Positions 1-11,358 of a DNA stretch of 64,000 bases are shown here, in pieces; position 1 is the first letter of the stretch, and each line of letters opens with the position of its first letter. Location of the stretch: assembly GCA_900544135.1 (NCBI GenBank), contig UQTU01000011.1, positions 7,271 through 71,270 of the forward strand, given 5' to 3'. Below the pieces are notes generated by a model. It worked only from the letters and a program-made list of their open reading frames with translations, was not told where the DNA came from and made no database searches. The DNA comes from an uncultured Collinsella sp. Its GTDB lineage: Bacteria > Actinomycetota > Coriobacteriia > Coriobacteriales > Coriobacteriaceae. The translations under genes were made by a program, and so were the position numbers.

Positions 1-954
1 ACCGGGCGCGCGGTCGTCCTTGCCATGGGCTGCCGCGAGCGCACCCGCAGCGAGATCAAGATTCCCGGTAGCCGTCCCGCCGGCGTATTTACGGCCGGCT
101 TGGCGCAGCGATACATCAATATCGAAAACCTCAAACCCGGCTCGCGCGCCGTCATTTTGGGTTCGGGCGATATCGGGCTTATCATGGCACGTCGCTGCAC
201 GCTCGAGGGGATTTCGGTCGAGGGCGTGTACGAGCTCATGCCGTACGCCAACGGCCTGCGCCGCAATGTGAAGAACTGCCTGGACGACTTTGACATTCCG
301 CTGCACCTGTCCACCACGGTCACGCGCGTGATCGGGCACGACCGCGTGGAGGCCGTCGAGGTAAGCCAGGTCGACGAGCGCCTGGCGCCCATTCCGGGGA
401 CCGAGCGCGTTGTTCCGTGTGACACACTGCTGCTTTCGGTGGGATTGATTCCCGAGAACGAGCTTTCGGTTGCCGCGGGCGTGGAGCTTGACCCACGCAC
501 GCGCGGCGCCGTAGTTGACCAGAGCCTCCAGACAGGCGTGCCGGGCATCTTTGCCTGTGGCAACGTGCTGCACGTGCACGACCTGGCCGACAACGTGACG
601 ACCGAGTCCGAGAGGGCTGGCGCAGCTGCAGCGGCGTACGCGCTGGAAACCGGCGCGGGCCTCGTTCCGGACTGCGAGCTCACCGTCTCCCCTGCCGGCA
701 TTGCGGGATACGCGCTGCCGGGACGCATTACGGCCGTGGCGCTCACCAAGCTCAACTTCCGCGTGCGCCGACCAGTCGACGCCGCCCGCGTGCGCATTCT
801 GGCAGGCGACGAAGAACTGTTCGCCGGCAAGGTCCGCCCGTTTAAACCGAGCGTTATGGAAAGCTTCCCGCTGCCGGCAAAGGCGATTCAGCGCGCACTC
901 GACCTGGGTGCCAGCGGGATTGTCCTGTCCGTCGATCCCGTTGAGGAGGCATAG
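1..954 (+). CDS. FAD/NAD(P)-dependent oxidoreductase, C-terminal part (gene starts before the window)
   Basis: The reading frame is open back to base 1, so only the last 317 residues are visible. A dinucleotide-binding turn, ILGSGDIG, lies at about visible residues 52-59. A GIFACGNVLHVHD segment near visible residue 180 is typical of the FAD-contacting C-terminal part of pyridine-nucleotide disulphide oxidoreductase-like proteins. The next gene, three bases downstream, encodes a Cys-rich DUF1667 protein. In Gram-positive anaerobes this pair is often found with glycerol kinase and an anaerobic glycerol-3-phosphate oxidase, so a role in passing electrons from glycerol-3-phosphate is inferred. 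The substrate cannot be read from this fragment, and the upstream genes that would decide it are outside the window. Confidence 0.8.
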   Translation, partial: TGRAVVLAMGCRERTRSEIKIPGSRPAGVFTAGLAQRYINIENLKPGSRAVILGSGDIGLIMARRCTLEGISVEGVYELMPYANGLRRNVKNCLDDFDIPLHLSTTVTRVIGHDRVEAVEVSQVDERLAPIPGTERVVPCDTLLLSVGLIPENELSVAAGVELDPRTRGAVVDQSLQTGVPGIFACGNVLHVHDLADNVTTESERAGAAAAAYALETGAGLVPDCELTVSPAGIAGYALPGRITAVALTKLNFRVRRPVDAARVRILAGDEELFAGKVRPFKPSVMESFPLPAKAIQRALDLGASGIVLSVDPVEEA

Positions 955-957
955 CTC

Positions 958-1368
958 ATGAGCAAGAATGCGACCGAGACCTTGCAGTTCAACTGCACCA
1001 CCTGCCCATCCGAGTGCCTCCTGACCGTAGAGGTGGAGCGCGACGCAAATGGCGCCGTGGTGGAAGTTCGCTCCGTGACCGGCAACAACTGCCCGCGCGG
1101 CGATAAGTTCGCACATCAGGAGCTCACCTGCCCCATGCGCGTGCTCACGACGACCGTGGCCGTCTCCGGCGGCGACGAAGCCCTGCTCCCCGTGCGCACG
1201 GCCGAAGCCATCCCGCTGGCACTCCACGCCCAAGCCATGGACCTCATCCGCGGCGTGGTCGTCGAGGCCCCCATCCGCATGGGCGACGTCGTGCTGGAAG
1301 ATCTTCTCGGCACCAACATTGACCTAGTCGCCAGCATGAACATCGACCGAGCCCAAGTAGCTAATTAG
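958..1368 (+). CDS. DUF1667 domain-containing Cys-rich protein
   Basis: A 136-residue protein with Cys at 13, 16, 20, 45 and 58 (CTTCPSEC, NNCPRG, TCPMRVLTTTV), the DUF1667 signature. The start follows a GAGGAGG ribosome binding site that lies inside the end of the preceding oxidoreductase gene, so the two are translated together. The Cys spacing suggests an iron-sulphur or metal site. The family is known as the small partner of FAD oxidoreductases near glycerol-3-phosphate genes, and an electron-transfer role is inferred from that context. No signal peptide or membrane segment is seen. Length is normal for the family. Confidence 0.8.
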   Translation: MSKNATETLQFNCTTCPSECLLTVEVERDANGAVVEVRSVTGNNCPRGDKFAHQELTCPMRVLTTTVAVSGGDEALLPVRTAEAIPLALHAQAMDLIRGVVVEAPIRMGDVVLEDLLGTNIDLVASMNIDRAQVAN

Positions 1369-1416
1369 GGACGGAGCTCTTTTAGCTACTCCACCATCCG
1401 CCCGGTCCTCCTCCGC

Positions 1417-1483
1417 AGTTGCGGTGAAATACGGACTGTTTTATGGCTTCAGGCCGCTAAACAGTCCGTATTTCACCGCAACT
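1417..1483. repeat. Palindromic hairpin repeat, copy R1
   Basis: Two perfectly complementary 25-base arms (1417-1441 and 1459-1483) flank a 17-base loop. The arm core is TTGCGGTGAAATACGGACTG. It lies between the DUF1667 gene and the peptidase gene. Six more copies occur in this window (near 2953, 15244, 18395, 40867, 42153 and 59211), all between genes. There is no long T run beside it, so it is not a standard terminator. Confidence 0.85.
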
Positions 1484-1512
1484 TATGAGGGTGCGCATGG
1501 GATGCAAAGGAA

Positions 1513-1556
1513 TGTCCCGAGGTGCCGGCATAAAAGGAACGTCCCTATGTGCCGGG
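1513..1556. repeat. Imperfect inverted repeat with GGAA(T/C)GTCCC half-sites
   Basis: The short unit AAAGGAA(T/C)GTCCC occurs twice in tandem (about 1507-1519 and 1533-1545), and CCGGCATA pairs loosely with TATGTGCCGG. It resembles the GGGACAGTCCC-type palindromes at 2690 and 59696 and the GGGGACAGGC element at 17001. Its role is unknown; REP-like relic is a guess. Confidence 0.45.
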
Positions 1557-1596
1557 CTTGGGATACCATGGTGGCAGCCTAGCGAAAGGATGTTTC

Positions 1597-2685
1597 ATGG
1601 CACATGTCGATGACCAGCGTGTGGCACGCGTGCTCGATGCGCTCGAGGCTCAGCACCCCGGCGCACAGCTGCTCGTAAACGACCCGTGGTCGATCTATTA
1701 CCTGACCGGCTTTTATGCCGATATGTTCGAGCGTTTTTGCGGCGTGCTGCTCGCGCGCGATCGCGAGCCCGTGATCATGGTCAACGCCCTACATCAGCTG
1801 CCCGAGTACGACAATGCCCGCGTCGCCTACCACACCGATACCGATATCGTGACCGACGCCATCGCAAGTGAGATCGACCCAGCCAAGCCGCTTGGCGTCG
1901 ACACCGTCATGCGCTCCGGCTTTTTGATGCCCCTTATGGATCGTCACGCCGCGAGCGAGTTCTTCCTGGGCGACTTTGCCGTCACTGCCGCACGCACCCA
2001 CAAGGATGCCGCTGAGCAAGAGCTTATGCGTGTGTCCTCGGTCGCTAACGACGCTGTGATGGCCGACGCCATCAAGCTCGTCCACGAAGGCGTGACGGAA
2101 CGCGAAATTGCCGACCAGATGCTCAGTCTGTACCGCAAGCACGACTGCGAGGGCTTTAGCTTTCCGCCGATCGTGAGCTTTGGCGCCAACGCCGGCGACC
2201 CGCATCACGAGCCCGACGATACCGTGCTCAAGCATGGCGACGTGGTGCTGTTCGACATTGGCGGACGCCATCGCAACTACTGCTCGGACATGACACGCAC
2301 GTTCTTTTGGGGCGAGCCGGACGAGGAGACGGCGCGCATCTACGATATCGTGCGCCGCGCCAACGAGGCCGCCGAAGCGCTCATCGCACCGGGCGTGCGC
2401 ATGTGCGACCTGGACCGCGCCGCACGCGATGTGATTGAAGACGCGGGCTACGGCGAATACTTTACGCATCGCCTGGGTCACTCGATCGGCCTGCAGGACC
2501 ACGAGCCGGGCGACGTCTCGCTCGTCAACGAGCAGGTCGTAGAGCCGGGCATGACGTTCTCCATCGAACCGGGCATCTACCTCCCCGACCGCACCGGCGT
2601 CCGCATCGAGGACCTGGTCCTGGTGACCGAGTCCGGCGTCGAGATTCTCAACGCCTACCCCCACGATCCGGTCCGCCTAGACTAG
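1597..2685 (+). CDS. M24 family aminopeptidase (Xaa-Pro dipeptidase-like)
   Basis: A 362-residue cytoplasmic metallopeptidase that probably removes N-terminal residues ahead of proline or splits Xaa-Pro dipeptides. An N-terminal creatinase-like domain is followed by the pita-bread catalytic domain with all five expected metal ligands in context: Asp in FDIGGRHRNYCSDMTRTF (two), His in HRLGHSIGLQDHEP, Glu in FSIEPGIYLPD, and Glu in GVRIEDLVLV. The ATG at 1597 is chosen because AAAGGATG lies just upstream; a longer frame from 1549 has no such signal. The gene stands alone between two hairpin-repeat regions. PepQ and PepP cannot be told apart from sequence alone. Confidence 0.88.
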   Translation: MAHVDDQRVARVLDALEAQHPGAQLLVNDPWSIYYLTGFYADMFERFCGVLLARDREPVIMVNALHQLPEYDNARVAYHTDTDIVTDAIASEIDPAKPLGVDTVMRSGFLMPLMDRHAASEFFLGDFAVTAARTHKDAAEQELMRVSSVANDAVMADAIKLVHEGVTEREIADQMLSLYRKHDCEGFSFPPIVSFGANAGDPHHEPDDTVLKHGDVVLFDIGGRHRNYCSDMTRTFFWGEPDEETARIYDIVRRANEAAEALIAPGVRMCDLDRAARDVIEDAGYGEYFTHRLGHSIGLQDHEPGDVSLVNEQVVEPGMTFSIEPGIYLPDRTGVRIEDLVLVTESGVEILNAYPHDPVRLD

Positions 2686-2689
2686 GCAA

Positions 2690-2718
2690 TGTGTCAAAGG
2701 GGCTGTCCCTTTGGCGCA
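2690..2718. repeat. GGGAC-type palindrome directly after the peptidase gene
   Basis: TGTGTCAAAGGG pairs with CCCTTTGGCGCA, with G-U pairs in the outer part. It begins four bases after the stop codon and so may act as a weak terminator. The same core is found as a perfect 31-base palindrome at 59696-59726. Confidence 0.6.
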
Positions 2719-2742
2719 TCACATGAATGCCGCCACAAAAAC

Positions 2743-2880
2743 GGCCTATCTACTACGTTTAGCCCGCATGGGTCGACCATACCTGTGTTTTCGCAAAACT
2801 GGTAAGCCATCTACCTGCGGTTTTCATTTCGCAATTCTCGGTGTGGTCGGGGGTAGTCGGTAAAACGTAGTAGATAGGCC
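2743..2880. repeat. 138-bp element with 18-base terminal inverted repeats (MITE-like)
   Basis: GGCCTATCTACTACGTTT (2743-2760) is exactly repeated in inverse at 2863-2880. The 102-base interior holds no convincing gene: a frame crossing it (2759-3010, minus) lacks a ribosome binding site and ends in another repeat. No target-site duplication is obvious. It sits between the convergent ends of the peptidase and folC genes, a common place for small mobile elements. Confidence 0.55.
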
Positions 2881-2952
2881 CATTTCGTGGCAAGCGAGTC
2901 AACTCGGGGCACAGGGCAGCCAAAAAGCCCCGTCCCAAATTGACTGCTTTTG

Positions 2953-3017
2953 AGTTGCGGTGAAAACGGACTGTTTGAGGCTTCTTGCTTGTAAAACAGT
3001 CCGTTTTCACCGCAACT
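2953..3017. repeat. Palindromic hairpin repeat, copy R2
   Basis: Arms 2953-2976 and 2994-3017 are perfectly complementary over 24 bases. This copy has GAAAACGG where most have GAAATACGG, and the right arm carries the matching change, so pairing is kept. It lies between the convergent ends of the peptidase gene and folC. Confidence 0.85.
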
Positions 3018-3031
3018 GATGTGGGGATGGG

Positions 3032-4375
3032 TTAACGGAGCAGGCCCGCTACTTCGCCGGCTAGGGTAATGGTGCCGGCTGCTACGAAGGACTCGCCCGC
3101 GGTATCGAAGGCGGCAAGGGCCTCGGGCACGCTCGGGTATAAACCCGCGAGCTTATCGACGTCCACCAGGGCGGCGAGCTCCTCTGCCGGCAGGGCGCGG
3201 TCGGAATCGGTCTGCGTCACGACCACGCGGGGGAACGCCGGAACCAGAACGTCAACGATACCCGCCACGTCCTTATCGGCCAGCGCGGCACACAACAGCG
3301 TGGGGCGATTCTCCACGCACGGATCGATCTCGTCCAGCGCGCTCACAAAGTTCTCGCAGCTCTGAGGGTTATGGCAGGCGTCGATCAACTTGAGCGGATC
3401 GGTTCCCAGCACATCAAAGCGACCCGGCGTGGGGCAGCCCATAAGCGAAGCGTCGAGCGCATCGTGGTCGAGCTCGCGGCCAAGATAGCCCTCACACAGC
3501 ATAATCGCGCACGCAGCATTCTGCGGCTGATAGGCCGGCTTGACCATGCTCGACGTATAAATCGCACGCGGCGTGGTGCAGCTGAACTCAACCGTATCGC
3601 CCACATGCGCCGGCACCTTGGTCGTGGCGTGGCTCACCACCAGCGGCACCACACCGCACTCACGGCAACGGGCATCCATCACGCGCTGAACGCTCGACTC
3701 GTGCGTGCCCTCGCCCAGCACAACAAGACGTCCGGGCTTGATGACCGCGGCCTTCTCCCCCGCAATGGCCTCGAGCGTGTCGCCCAAAATGCGTGTATGG
3801 TCGAGGCCGATACCCGTAATGGCAACGGTGACGGGATCGGTCGCACTCGTGGCGTCCCAACGGCCGCCCATGCCAACCTCGAGCACGGCAACGTCCACCG
3901 CGGCCTCGGCAAACACCACCAGCGCGGCAGCCGTCAGCAGATCAAACGGCGTGATGGTATAGGCGCGCTCCCCCGCCGCCACACGACGGGCATTCACGCG
4001 ATGCCCCGCCTCGACGGCGGCAGAAACGCCACGGGCAAAGGCCTCGTCGCTCACAACGCGCCCATCGACCTCCATGCGCTCGGGATAGCGCACAAGCTGC
4101 GGAGACGTATACAGTGCGGTCTTTAACCCCTCACCACGAAGGATGGCAGCCGAAAAACGCGTGGTCGAAGTCTTGCCATTGGTACCGGCAACCTGAATGC
4201 AATCGAAATACTCATCCGGACGCCCCAGCTCATCGAGCATATCGATGACAGTCTCCAACAACGGACCAGCATCCCCAGAAATCCGCCCCGTATCAGCAGC
4301 AAGCCCCACAGCCTCACCAAACGAAAGCAACTCAAACTCAAAAGGAACGGTATACAAGCCGGAACGCTTAGGCAT
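3032..4375 (-). CDS. folC: Bifunctional folylpolyglutamate synthase/dihydrofolate synthase
   Basis: Mur-ligase-family enzyme of about 447 residues that joins glutamate to dihydropteroate and to folates using ATP, in the cytoplasm. The P-loop GTNGKTSTT lies near residues 64-72; VLEVGMGGRWDATSATDP and GIGLDHTRILG follow, and the C-terminal Mur domain carries IDACHNPQSCENF. The start is uncertain: ATG at 4375 (MPKRSG) has a weak GGCGG upstream, while ATG at 4390 would add five residues. TATACT about 30 bases upstream could be a -10 box. It follows valS on the same strand, separated by a 99-nt structured element. Confidence 0.9.
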   Translation of the reverse strand: MPKRSGLYTVPFEFELLSFGEAVGLAADTGRISGDAGPLLETVIDMLDELGRPDEYFDCIQVAGTNGKTSTTRFSAAILRGEGLKTALYTSPQLVRYPERMEVDGRVVSDEAFARGVSAAVEAGHRVNARRVAAGERAYTITPFDLLTAAALVVFAEAAVDVAVLEVGMGGRWDATSATDPVTVAITGIGLDHTRILGDTLEAIAGEKAAVIKPGRLVVLGEGTHESSVQRVMDARCRECGVVPLVVSHATTKVPAHVGDTVEFSCTTPRAIYTSSMVKPAYQPQNAACAIMLCEGYLGRELDHDALDASLMGCPTPGRFDVLGTDPLKLIDACHNPQSCENFVSALDEIDPCVENRPTLLCAALADKDVAGIVDVLVPAFPRVVVTQTDSDRALPAEELAALVDVDKLAGLYPSVPEALAAFDTAGESFVAAGTITLAGEVAGLLR

Positions 4376-4432
4376 TTTTAGAACCGCCATTCATAGAAAA
4401 ATAAAACAGTATAGGTTGAGGATAGTCAGCGA

Positions 4433-4531
4433 AAACGCCTCTGATGAGCCAAGGTGCCGTGAAACAAGGGCGCATAGGGCTTATGCCCATGCGCCCGAAG
4501 TTGAACGGCAGATTGGCCATCAGAGGCGTTT
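4433..4531. repeat. 99-nt nested hairpin between valS and folC
   Basis: The outer stem pairs AAACGCCTCTGATG (4433-4446) with CATCAGAGGCGTTT (4518-4531) without mismatch. Inward there follow GCCAA/TTGGC, TGCCGT/ACGGCA, GGGCGCAT/ATGCGCCC and GGGC/GCCC around a TTAT loop, separated by small, nearly symmetric bulges. It lies in the presumed 5' region of folC on the minus strand. It could be a structured leader RNA, a processing site or a small mobile palindrome; nothing here decides among them. Confidence 0.6.
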
Positions 4532-4546
4532 GCAGCGTCGAGTCAG

Positions 4547-4568
4547 CCGCCGTTCGTTAGAACGGCGG
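4547..4568. terminator. Hairpin just after valS, possible weak terminator
   Basis: CCGCCGTT pairs with AACGGCGG around a six-base loop, about 50 bases beyond the valS stop on the minus strand. There is no T run, so termination would be weak or factor-dependent. Confidence 0.4.
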
Positions 4569-4620
4569 AATAGGTGTCCGCAGTAGCGAGCAATGCCCCA
4601 AACCGCGTCCCCAGTAACGT

Positions 4621-7317
<2,697 letters not shown>

Positions 7318-7337
7318 ATATCTCTCCCTGTCCCGCC

Positions 7338-7453
7338 GGGGAGGAATGTAGGCCCGATTTTCGCTCGGTCAGGTCCTGGGCTCGCACGAAGACCACATTA
7401 AGTTGTCTTCGGCTCGTGCGGAATCTACGAAAATCGGGCCTACATTCCTCCCC
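7338..7453. repeat. 116-bp inverted repeat in the valS leader
   Basis: Perfect 26-base arms (7338-7363 and 7428-7453; core GTAGGCCCGATTTTCG) enclose a second inverted repeat (CGCACGAAGAC against GTCTTCGGCTCGTGCG). On the minus strand it ends about 20 bases before the valS start, so the RNA would fold into a long stem right ahead of the ribosome binding site. No T-box sequence (GGGTGG-type) was found. It may be a mobile palindrome or a leader control element. Confidence 0.6.
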
Positions 7454-7546
7454 TTAGGTATCGATTACTTCAGTCTGATATGACTTCGCTGAGGCTTAAA
7501 CAAACACACAGAATAACACAGGTAGTTGGGGTTATTGCATATATAT

Positions 7547-7583
7547 AAAATAGCCTCCGACCGCGGGTGGTCGGAGGCTATTT
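7547..7583 (-). terminator. Intrinsic terminator of clpP-clpX
   Basis: On the minus strand GCCTCCGACC and GGTCGGAGGC form a 10-base-pair stem with a short loop, followed by TATTTTATAT. It lies about 20 bases after the clpX stop codon. Confidence 0.9.
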
Positions 7584-7604
7584 GCAAACACGTTTTAGGC
7601 AGGT

Positions 7605-9014
7605 CTAGCCGTAGATGCGCTGGGGTTGTTCTTCGCCCTTTACGGAGGCTTCGGTCACGATGACCTTGGTGACGCCCTCCTCGCTGGGGAGATCGAACAT
7701 CGTCTGCTGCAGCACGTCCTCGCAGATGGAGCGCAGGCCGCGGGCGCCGGTCTTGCGGGCAAGCGCCATGCGGGCGATCTCGTGCAGGGCGGCGTCCTCA
7801 AACTCAAGCTCAACGTCCTCGAGCTGGAACATCTTGCGGTACTGACGCACCACGGCGTTCTTGGGCTCGGTCAGGATTGACACCAGATCGTCCTCGTCGA
7901 GCGCCTGCGTCTGGGTAACGACGGGCGTACGTCCCACAAACTCGGGGATCATGCCAAAGGCGTTGAGGTCCTGCGGGAGCACCTGACGCAGCAGGTCGTT
8001 CTCGTCGACCGAGGTGGGGCCGGCGATCTCGGAGTTAAAGCCCACGCCCTTGTTGCCCACGCGGTCGGCGATGATCTTGTCCAGACCCACAAAGGCACCG
8101 CCGCAGATAAACAGGATGTTGGTCGTGTCGATCTGCAGCAGCTCCTGCTGGGGATGCTTGCGGCCGCCGGTGGGCGGAACGCTTGCCACCGTGCCCTCAA
8201 GAATCTTAAGCAGCGCCTGCTGAACGCCCTCGCCCGAAACATCGCGGGTGATGGAGAGGTTCTCGGCCTTTCGGGCGATCTTGTCGATCTCGTCCACGTA
8301 GATAATGCCAACCTGCGCGCGCTCGATATCGCCATCCGCAGCGTTGATGAGCTTGAGCAGGATGTTCTCCACGTCCTCGCCCACGTAGCCGGCCTCGGTG
8401 AGCGCGGTGGCATCGGCGATGGCAAACGGCACCTCGAGGATGCGCGCGAGCGTCTGGGCGAGCAGGGTCTTACCGGTACCGGTGGGACCGAGCAGCAAAA
8501 TGTTGGACTTGGCGAGCTCTACCTCGTCCATATCGTCGTCGAGCTGCGAACCCATGCCGTCACCAAAGGCAGAAACCGCGGCACCGCCCTCGATCACGCG
8601 GCGGTAATGGTTGTACACGGCAACCGACATGGCGCGCTTGGCGTCCTCCTGGCCCATGACATAGGCCGAAAGCTCATCGTAGATCTCGTGCGGCGTCGGC
8701 ACGTGCGTGATGACCTGACGGGCATCGTCCTCGAGCTCAAAGCCCTCGGCCTCGGGATCCATGGCAGGCTGGGACGCAGCCTGGCCGTGATCGTTGAGGA
8801 AGCCCGGCAGCTTGCCGTTGCGGGCAGCGTCCATAAAGTCCGATGCCAGCGACTCCTCCAGGATCTCGGAGCAGGCGGCGACGCACTCGTCGCAGATAAA
8901 GATGTTGGTCGGGCCCTTTACAAGGCGGCGAACCTGCCCCTGCTCTTTTCCGCAGAAGGAGCAGCGGATGGGATTGCCGTTCTCGTCGAAGTTGTCCTGC
9001 ATGTTACCGGCCAT
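7605..9014 (-). CDS. clpX: ATP-dependent Clp protease ATP-binding subunit ClpX
   Basis: AAA+ unfoldase that feeds substrates to ClpP. It has the N-terminal zinc-binding domain (Cys 18, 21, 41, 44), Walker A GPTGTGKT at 176-183, and Walker B IIYVDEID around 237-244. GVGFNSE is the loop that docks on ClpP (IGF loop; here VGF). At 469 residues it is longer than the usual ~420. The extra length is an acidic stretch around residues 60-105 and another near 145-165 ([14 protein letters not shown]). Its start codon is one base from the clpP stop, so the two are co-translated. A strong terminator follows. Confidence 0.97.
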   Translation of the reverse strand: MAGNMQDNFDENGNPIRCSFCGKEQGQVRRLVKGPTNIFICDECVAACSEILEESLASDFMDAARNGKLPGFLNDHGQAASQPAMDPEAEGFELEDDARQVITHVPTPHEIYDELSAYVMGQEDAKRAMSVAVYNHYRRVIEGGAAVSAFGDGMGSQLDDDMDEVELAKSNILLLGPTGTGKTLLAQTLARILEVPFAIADATALTEAGYVGEDVENILLKLINAADGDIERAQVGIIYVDEIDKIARKAENLSITRDVSGEGVQQALLKILEGTVASVPPTGGRKHPQQELLQIDTTNILFICGGAFVGLDKIIADRVGNKGVGFNSEIAGPTSVDENDLLRQVLPQDLNAFGMIPEFVGRTPVVTQTQALDEDDLVSILTEPKNAVVRQYRKMFQLEDVELEFEDAALHEIARMALARKTGARGLRSICEDVLQQTMFDLPSEEGVTKVIVTEASVKGEEQPQRIYG

Positions 9015-9015
9015 C

Positions 9016-9636
9016 CTAGGCGTCCTTCGCGGCGAGGTCGCGCGAGGTGACGATGCGGTCGATCAGGCCGTAGTCGAGGGCTTCGGCAGCGGTCAGGTAG
9101 TTGTCGCGCTCGGTATCGGCCTGGACCTTCTCGATGGGCTGGCCCGAGGCATCGGACAGGATCTGGTTGAGCTCGCGACGGGTCTTCTTGATCTCCTCGG
9201 CCACAATCTCGATCTCGGTCTGCTGGCCCTGGGCACCGCCGCTGGGCTGGTGAATCATGACCTTGGAGTGCGGCAGACAGAAGCGCTTGCCCTTGGCGCC
9301 GGCCGAAAGCAGCACGGCGGCCATAGACGCGGCCATACCGACGCAGATGGTGGAGACCTGCGGCTTAATGAAGTTCATGGTGTCAAGAATCGCCAGGCCG
9401 GAATAAACCTCGCCGCCGGGCGAATTGATGTAGAGTGAGATATCCTTCTCGGCATCCTGGCTCTCAAGATGCAGCAGCTGGGCAACGACCAGGTTGGCGC
9501 TGACGGAGTTGATCTCCTCGCCCAAGAAGATGATGCGGTCGTTGAGCAGGCGCGAATAGATATCGTAGCTGCGCTCGCCGCGCGGCGTCTGCTCGATAAC
9601 GTATGGCACGAGGGCGGAATCGAACTTAGCGATCAT
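9016..9636 (-). CDS. clpP: ATP-dependent Clp protease proteolytic subunit ClpP
   Basis: Self-compartmentalising serine protease, 206 residues from the chosen start. The catalytic triad is visible as Ser104 (in [12 protein letters not shown]), His129 (MIHQPSGG) and Asp178 (TERDNY). The ATG at 9636 (MIAKFDS) is chosen because GGAG sits six bases upstream; an ATG at 9642 is also possible. It forms an operon with clpX, with trigger factor encoded just upstream on the same strand: a chaperone-protease group common in bacteria. Confidence 0.96.
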   Translation of the reverse strand: MIAKFDSALVPYVIEQTPRGERSYDIYSRLLNDRIIFLGEEINSVSANLVVAQLLHLESQDAEKDISLYINSPGGEVYSGLAILDTMNFIKPQVSTICVGMAASMAAVLLSAGAKGKRFCLPHSKVMIHQPSGGAQGQQTEIEIVAEEIKKTRRELNQILSDASGQPIEKVQADTERDNYLTAAEALDYGLIDRIVTSRDLAAKDA

Positions 9637-9682
9637 ACGCATCTCCATTTCTCTCTTACGGACCAAATTGGTTCTAGATAAA

Positions 9683-9723
9683 CGTACGGTGCCCGCATGC
9701 TATGCATTGGCTGGCACCGTACG
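9683..9723 (-). terminator. Hairpin between trigger factor and clpP
   Basis: CGTACGGTGCC pairs with GGCACCGTACG (11 base pairs) around a 19-base loop. On the minus strand it is followed by TTTATCTAG, a weak T run. It lies after the tig stop and ahead of clpP and may partly end tig transcription. Confidence 0.55.
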
Positions 9724-9799
9724 AAGCAACCGGATAACCGGTGTATAACTTTACCCCATCACGGGCACACGCATGCGCTCGCGGGCAAGGTGGCGAGAA

Positions 9800-11101
9800 T
9801 TACTCGGCGTCCTTGGCGGTCTCGTCGACCTCGGTCACCTTGGCGTTCTCGACCAGGTGGTCGACAGCCTTGGAGCGACGGATGGACTCACGGACGGCAG
9901 GCATGCGGCCATCGGCGATGAACTCGGCCTTGGAAGCCTCGACGTCCTTGACGCCGGCCTTCTCGAACTCGGCGTTGATGTCGTCCTCGGTGACCTCGAT
10001 CTTGAGCTCGCGGGCGAGGGCGTCCAGAGCCAGGGACTCACGGGCAACATCGTTGGCCTGCTTGTGCAGGTCGCCGATGAACTGCTCCATGGTCAGGCCG
10101 GAAGCGGGCAGCCAGGTGTCCAGGGTCATGCCGCGGGCAGCGAGGTTGGACAGGAAGTTCTGGCCAAGCTCCTCAAAGACGGACTGCTCGTAGTCGGCGT
10201 CCATCTCGTCGAGCTGCAGACGCTCGGCGAGAGCGGAGACGCAACGGTTCTCCTTCTCGGCCGGGAGACGGGAAGCCTTGTCCTGCTCGATCTCGAGCTT
10301 GATGGCGTCGCGCATAGCGTCGATGCTGTCGAAGCCAAAGTCGGACTTGACGAGCTCGTCGGTGAGCTCGGGGGTGTTGCGGACCTTGATGCCCTTAACG
10401 GTGACCTCGACGGTGTGGGTCTCGGCCTCCTCGCCCTCCTCGGCCTCGTCGGTCCAGGTGACGGACTTGACGTCGTCAACGTTGGCGCCGATCAGGGCCT
10501 CGTTGAACTCCTTGGGGTTGCTGTCGCTACCGGCGATGAGCATGCGGCCCTCGGCGGCAAAGTTGTCGGCGTTCTCGATGGCCTTGAGGTCGACGGTAAC
10601 GTAGTCCTCGGCCTCGACAGCGCGACCCTCGACGTCCTCGAAGGTGGCACGGTAGTTGAGGAGCATCTCGACCTGGTTGTTGATCTCGGACTCGGTGACC
10701 TCCGCGGGGGGCATCTCGATCTCGACGGCGTCGAAGGAGGAGAGCTCAGCGGCGGGACGCAGGGAGAACTCGACGGTGTAGGTGTAGTCCTCGTGATCCT
10801 TGGCGAGGTCGAGCTCCTTGTAGTCACCGCTCTTGGTGGGGACGATGTCCAGCTCGTTGAGCACGGCGGGCTCGTTGGCGGCGATCAGGTCGTTGGTGGC
10901 CTGAGCGAGGGTAGCCTCGGCGCCAAGAGCGGAGTCGATGACCGGACGGGGGGCCTTACCGGCGCGGAAGCCCGGGAAGCGGTACTTCTTGGCGGTCTCC
11001 TTGTAGGCCTTCTTGATCGCGGCGTCGACGTCGGCGGCCGGGATGGTGACCGTAGCGGTGAGCTTGGCGTCCTTGACGTCAGAAGCGGTGATGTTCAACA
11101 C
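9800..11101 (-). CDS. tig: Trigger factor (ribosome-bound chaperone, peptidyl-prolyl isomerase)
   Basis: A 433-residue protein with the ribosome-binding signature GFRAGKAPR (residues 44-52), a middle FKBP-like domain, and a helical C-terminal chaperone domain rich in Glu and Lys. It binds nascent chains at the ribosome exit. The start is taken as GTG 11101 (MLNITASDV); AGGAGG lies only a few bases upstream, so TTG at 11098 is also possible, as is ATG at 11113. An open frame continues upstream through the tRNA-Leu gene, but that part cannot be protein. It is followed by clpP and clpX on the same strand. Confidence 0.95.
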   Translation of the reverse strand: MLNITASDVKDAKLTATVTIPAADVDAAIKKAYKETAKKYRFPGFRAGKAPRPVIDSALGAEATLAQATNDLIAANEPAVLNELDIVPTKSGDYKELDLAKDHEDYTYTVEFSLRPAAELSSFDAVEIEMPPAEVTESEINNQVEMLLNYRATFEDVEGRAVEAEDYVTVDLKAIENADNFAAEGRMLIAGSDSNPKEFNEALIGANVDDVKSVTWTDEAEEGEEAETHTVEVTVKGIKVRNTPELTDELVKSDFGFDSIDAMRDAIKLEIEQDKASRLPAEKENRCVSALAERLQLDEMDADYEQSVFEELGQNFLSNLAARGMTLDTWLPASGLTMEQFIGDLHKQANDVARESLALDALARELKIEVTEDDINAEFEKAGVKDVEASKAEFIADGRMPAVRESIRRSKAVDHLVENAKVTEVDETAKDAE

Positions 11102-11188
11102 GTTCCTCCTCATACTGCCCAGCTTATCTGAGGTGCTGGTACCTTTATGCAACAAGCGTCGCGAGGGCATAAACCGACGCGGGTGCGT

Positions 11189-11272
11189 TGGTGCGGGCGA
11201 AAGGACTCGAACCTTCACGGGAATCCCACCAGAACCTAAATCTGGCGCGTCTACCAATTCCGCCACGCCCGC
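11189..11272 (-). tRNA. tRNA-Leu (anticodon TAG)
   Basis: An 84-nt cloverleaf with acceptor GCGGGCG/CGCCCGC, a long variable arm as expected for leucine, anticodon loop TTTAGGT and TTCGAGTCC T arm. The CCA end is encoded. It lies ahead of trigger factor on the same strand. Confidence 0.96.
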
Positions 11273-11358
11273 ATGAGCGCACAGACTAGGAATGATAGCA
11301 GATACGAGCGGCAAGCGCACGCACACCTTTTACAGGCTCACGACCTCACCACGAGTGC

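Noticed and set aside
2759..3010. 83-codon minus-strand frame between the peptidase gene and folC
   Set aside because: It spans the MITE-like element and hairpin repeat R2 and has no ribosome binding site.
7318..7546. T-box riboswitch ahead of valS
   Set aside because: No T-box sequence or specifier stem was found; the region is taken up by a simple long inverted repeat.
11102..11326. N-terminal extension of trigger factor
   Set aside because: It would read through the complete tRNA-Leu gene.
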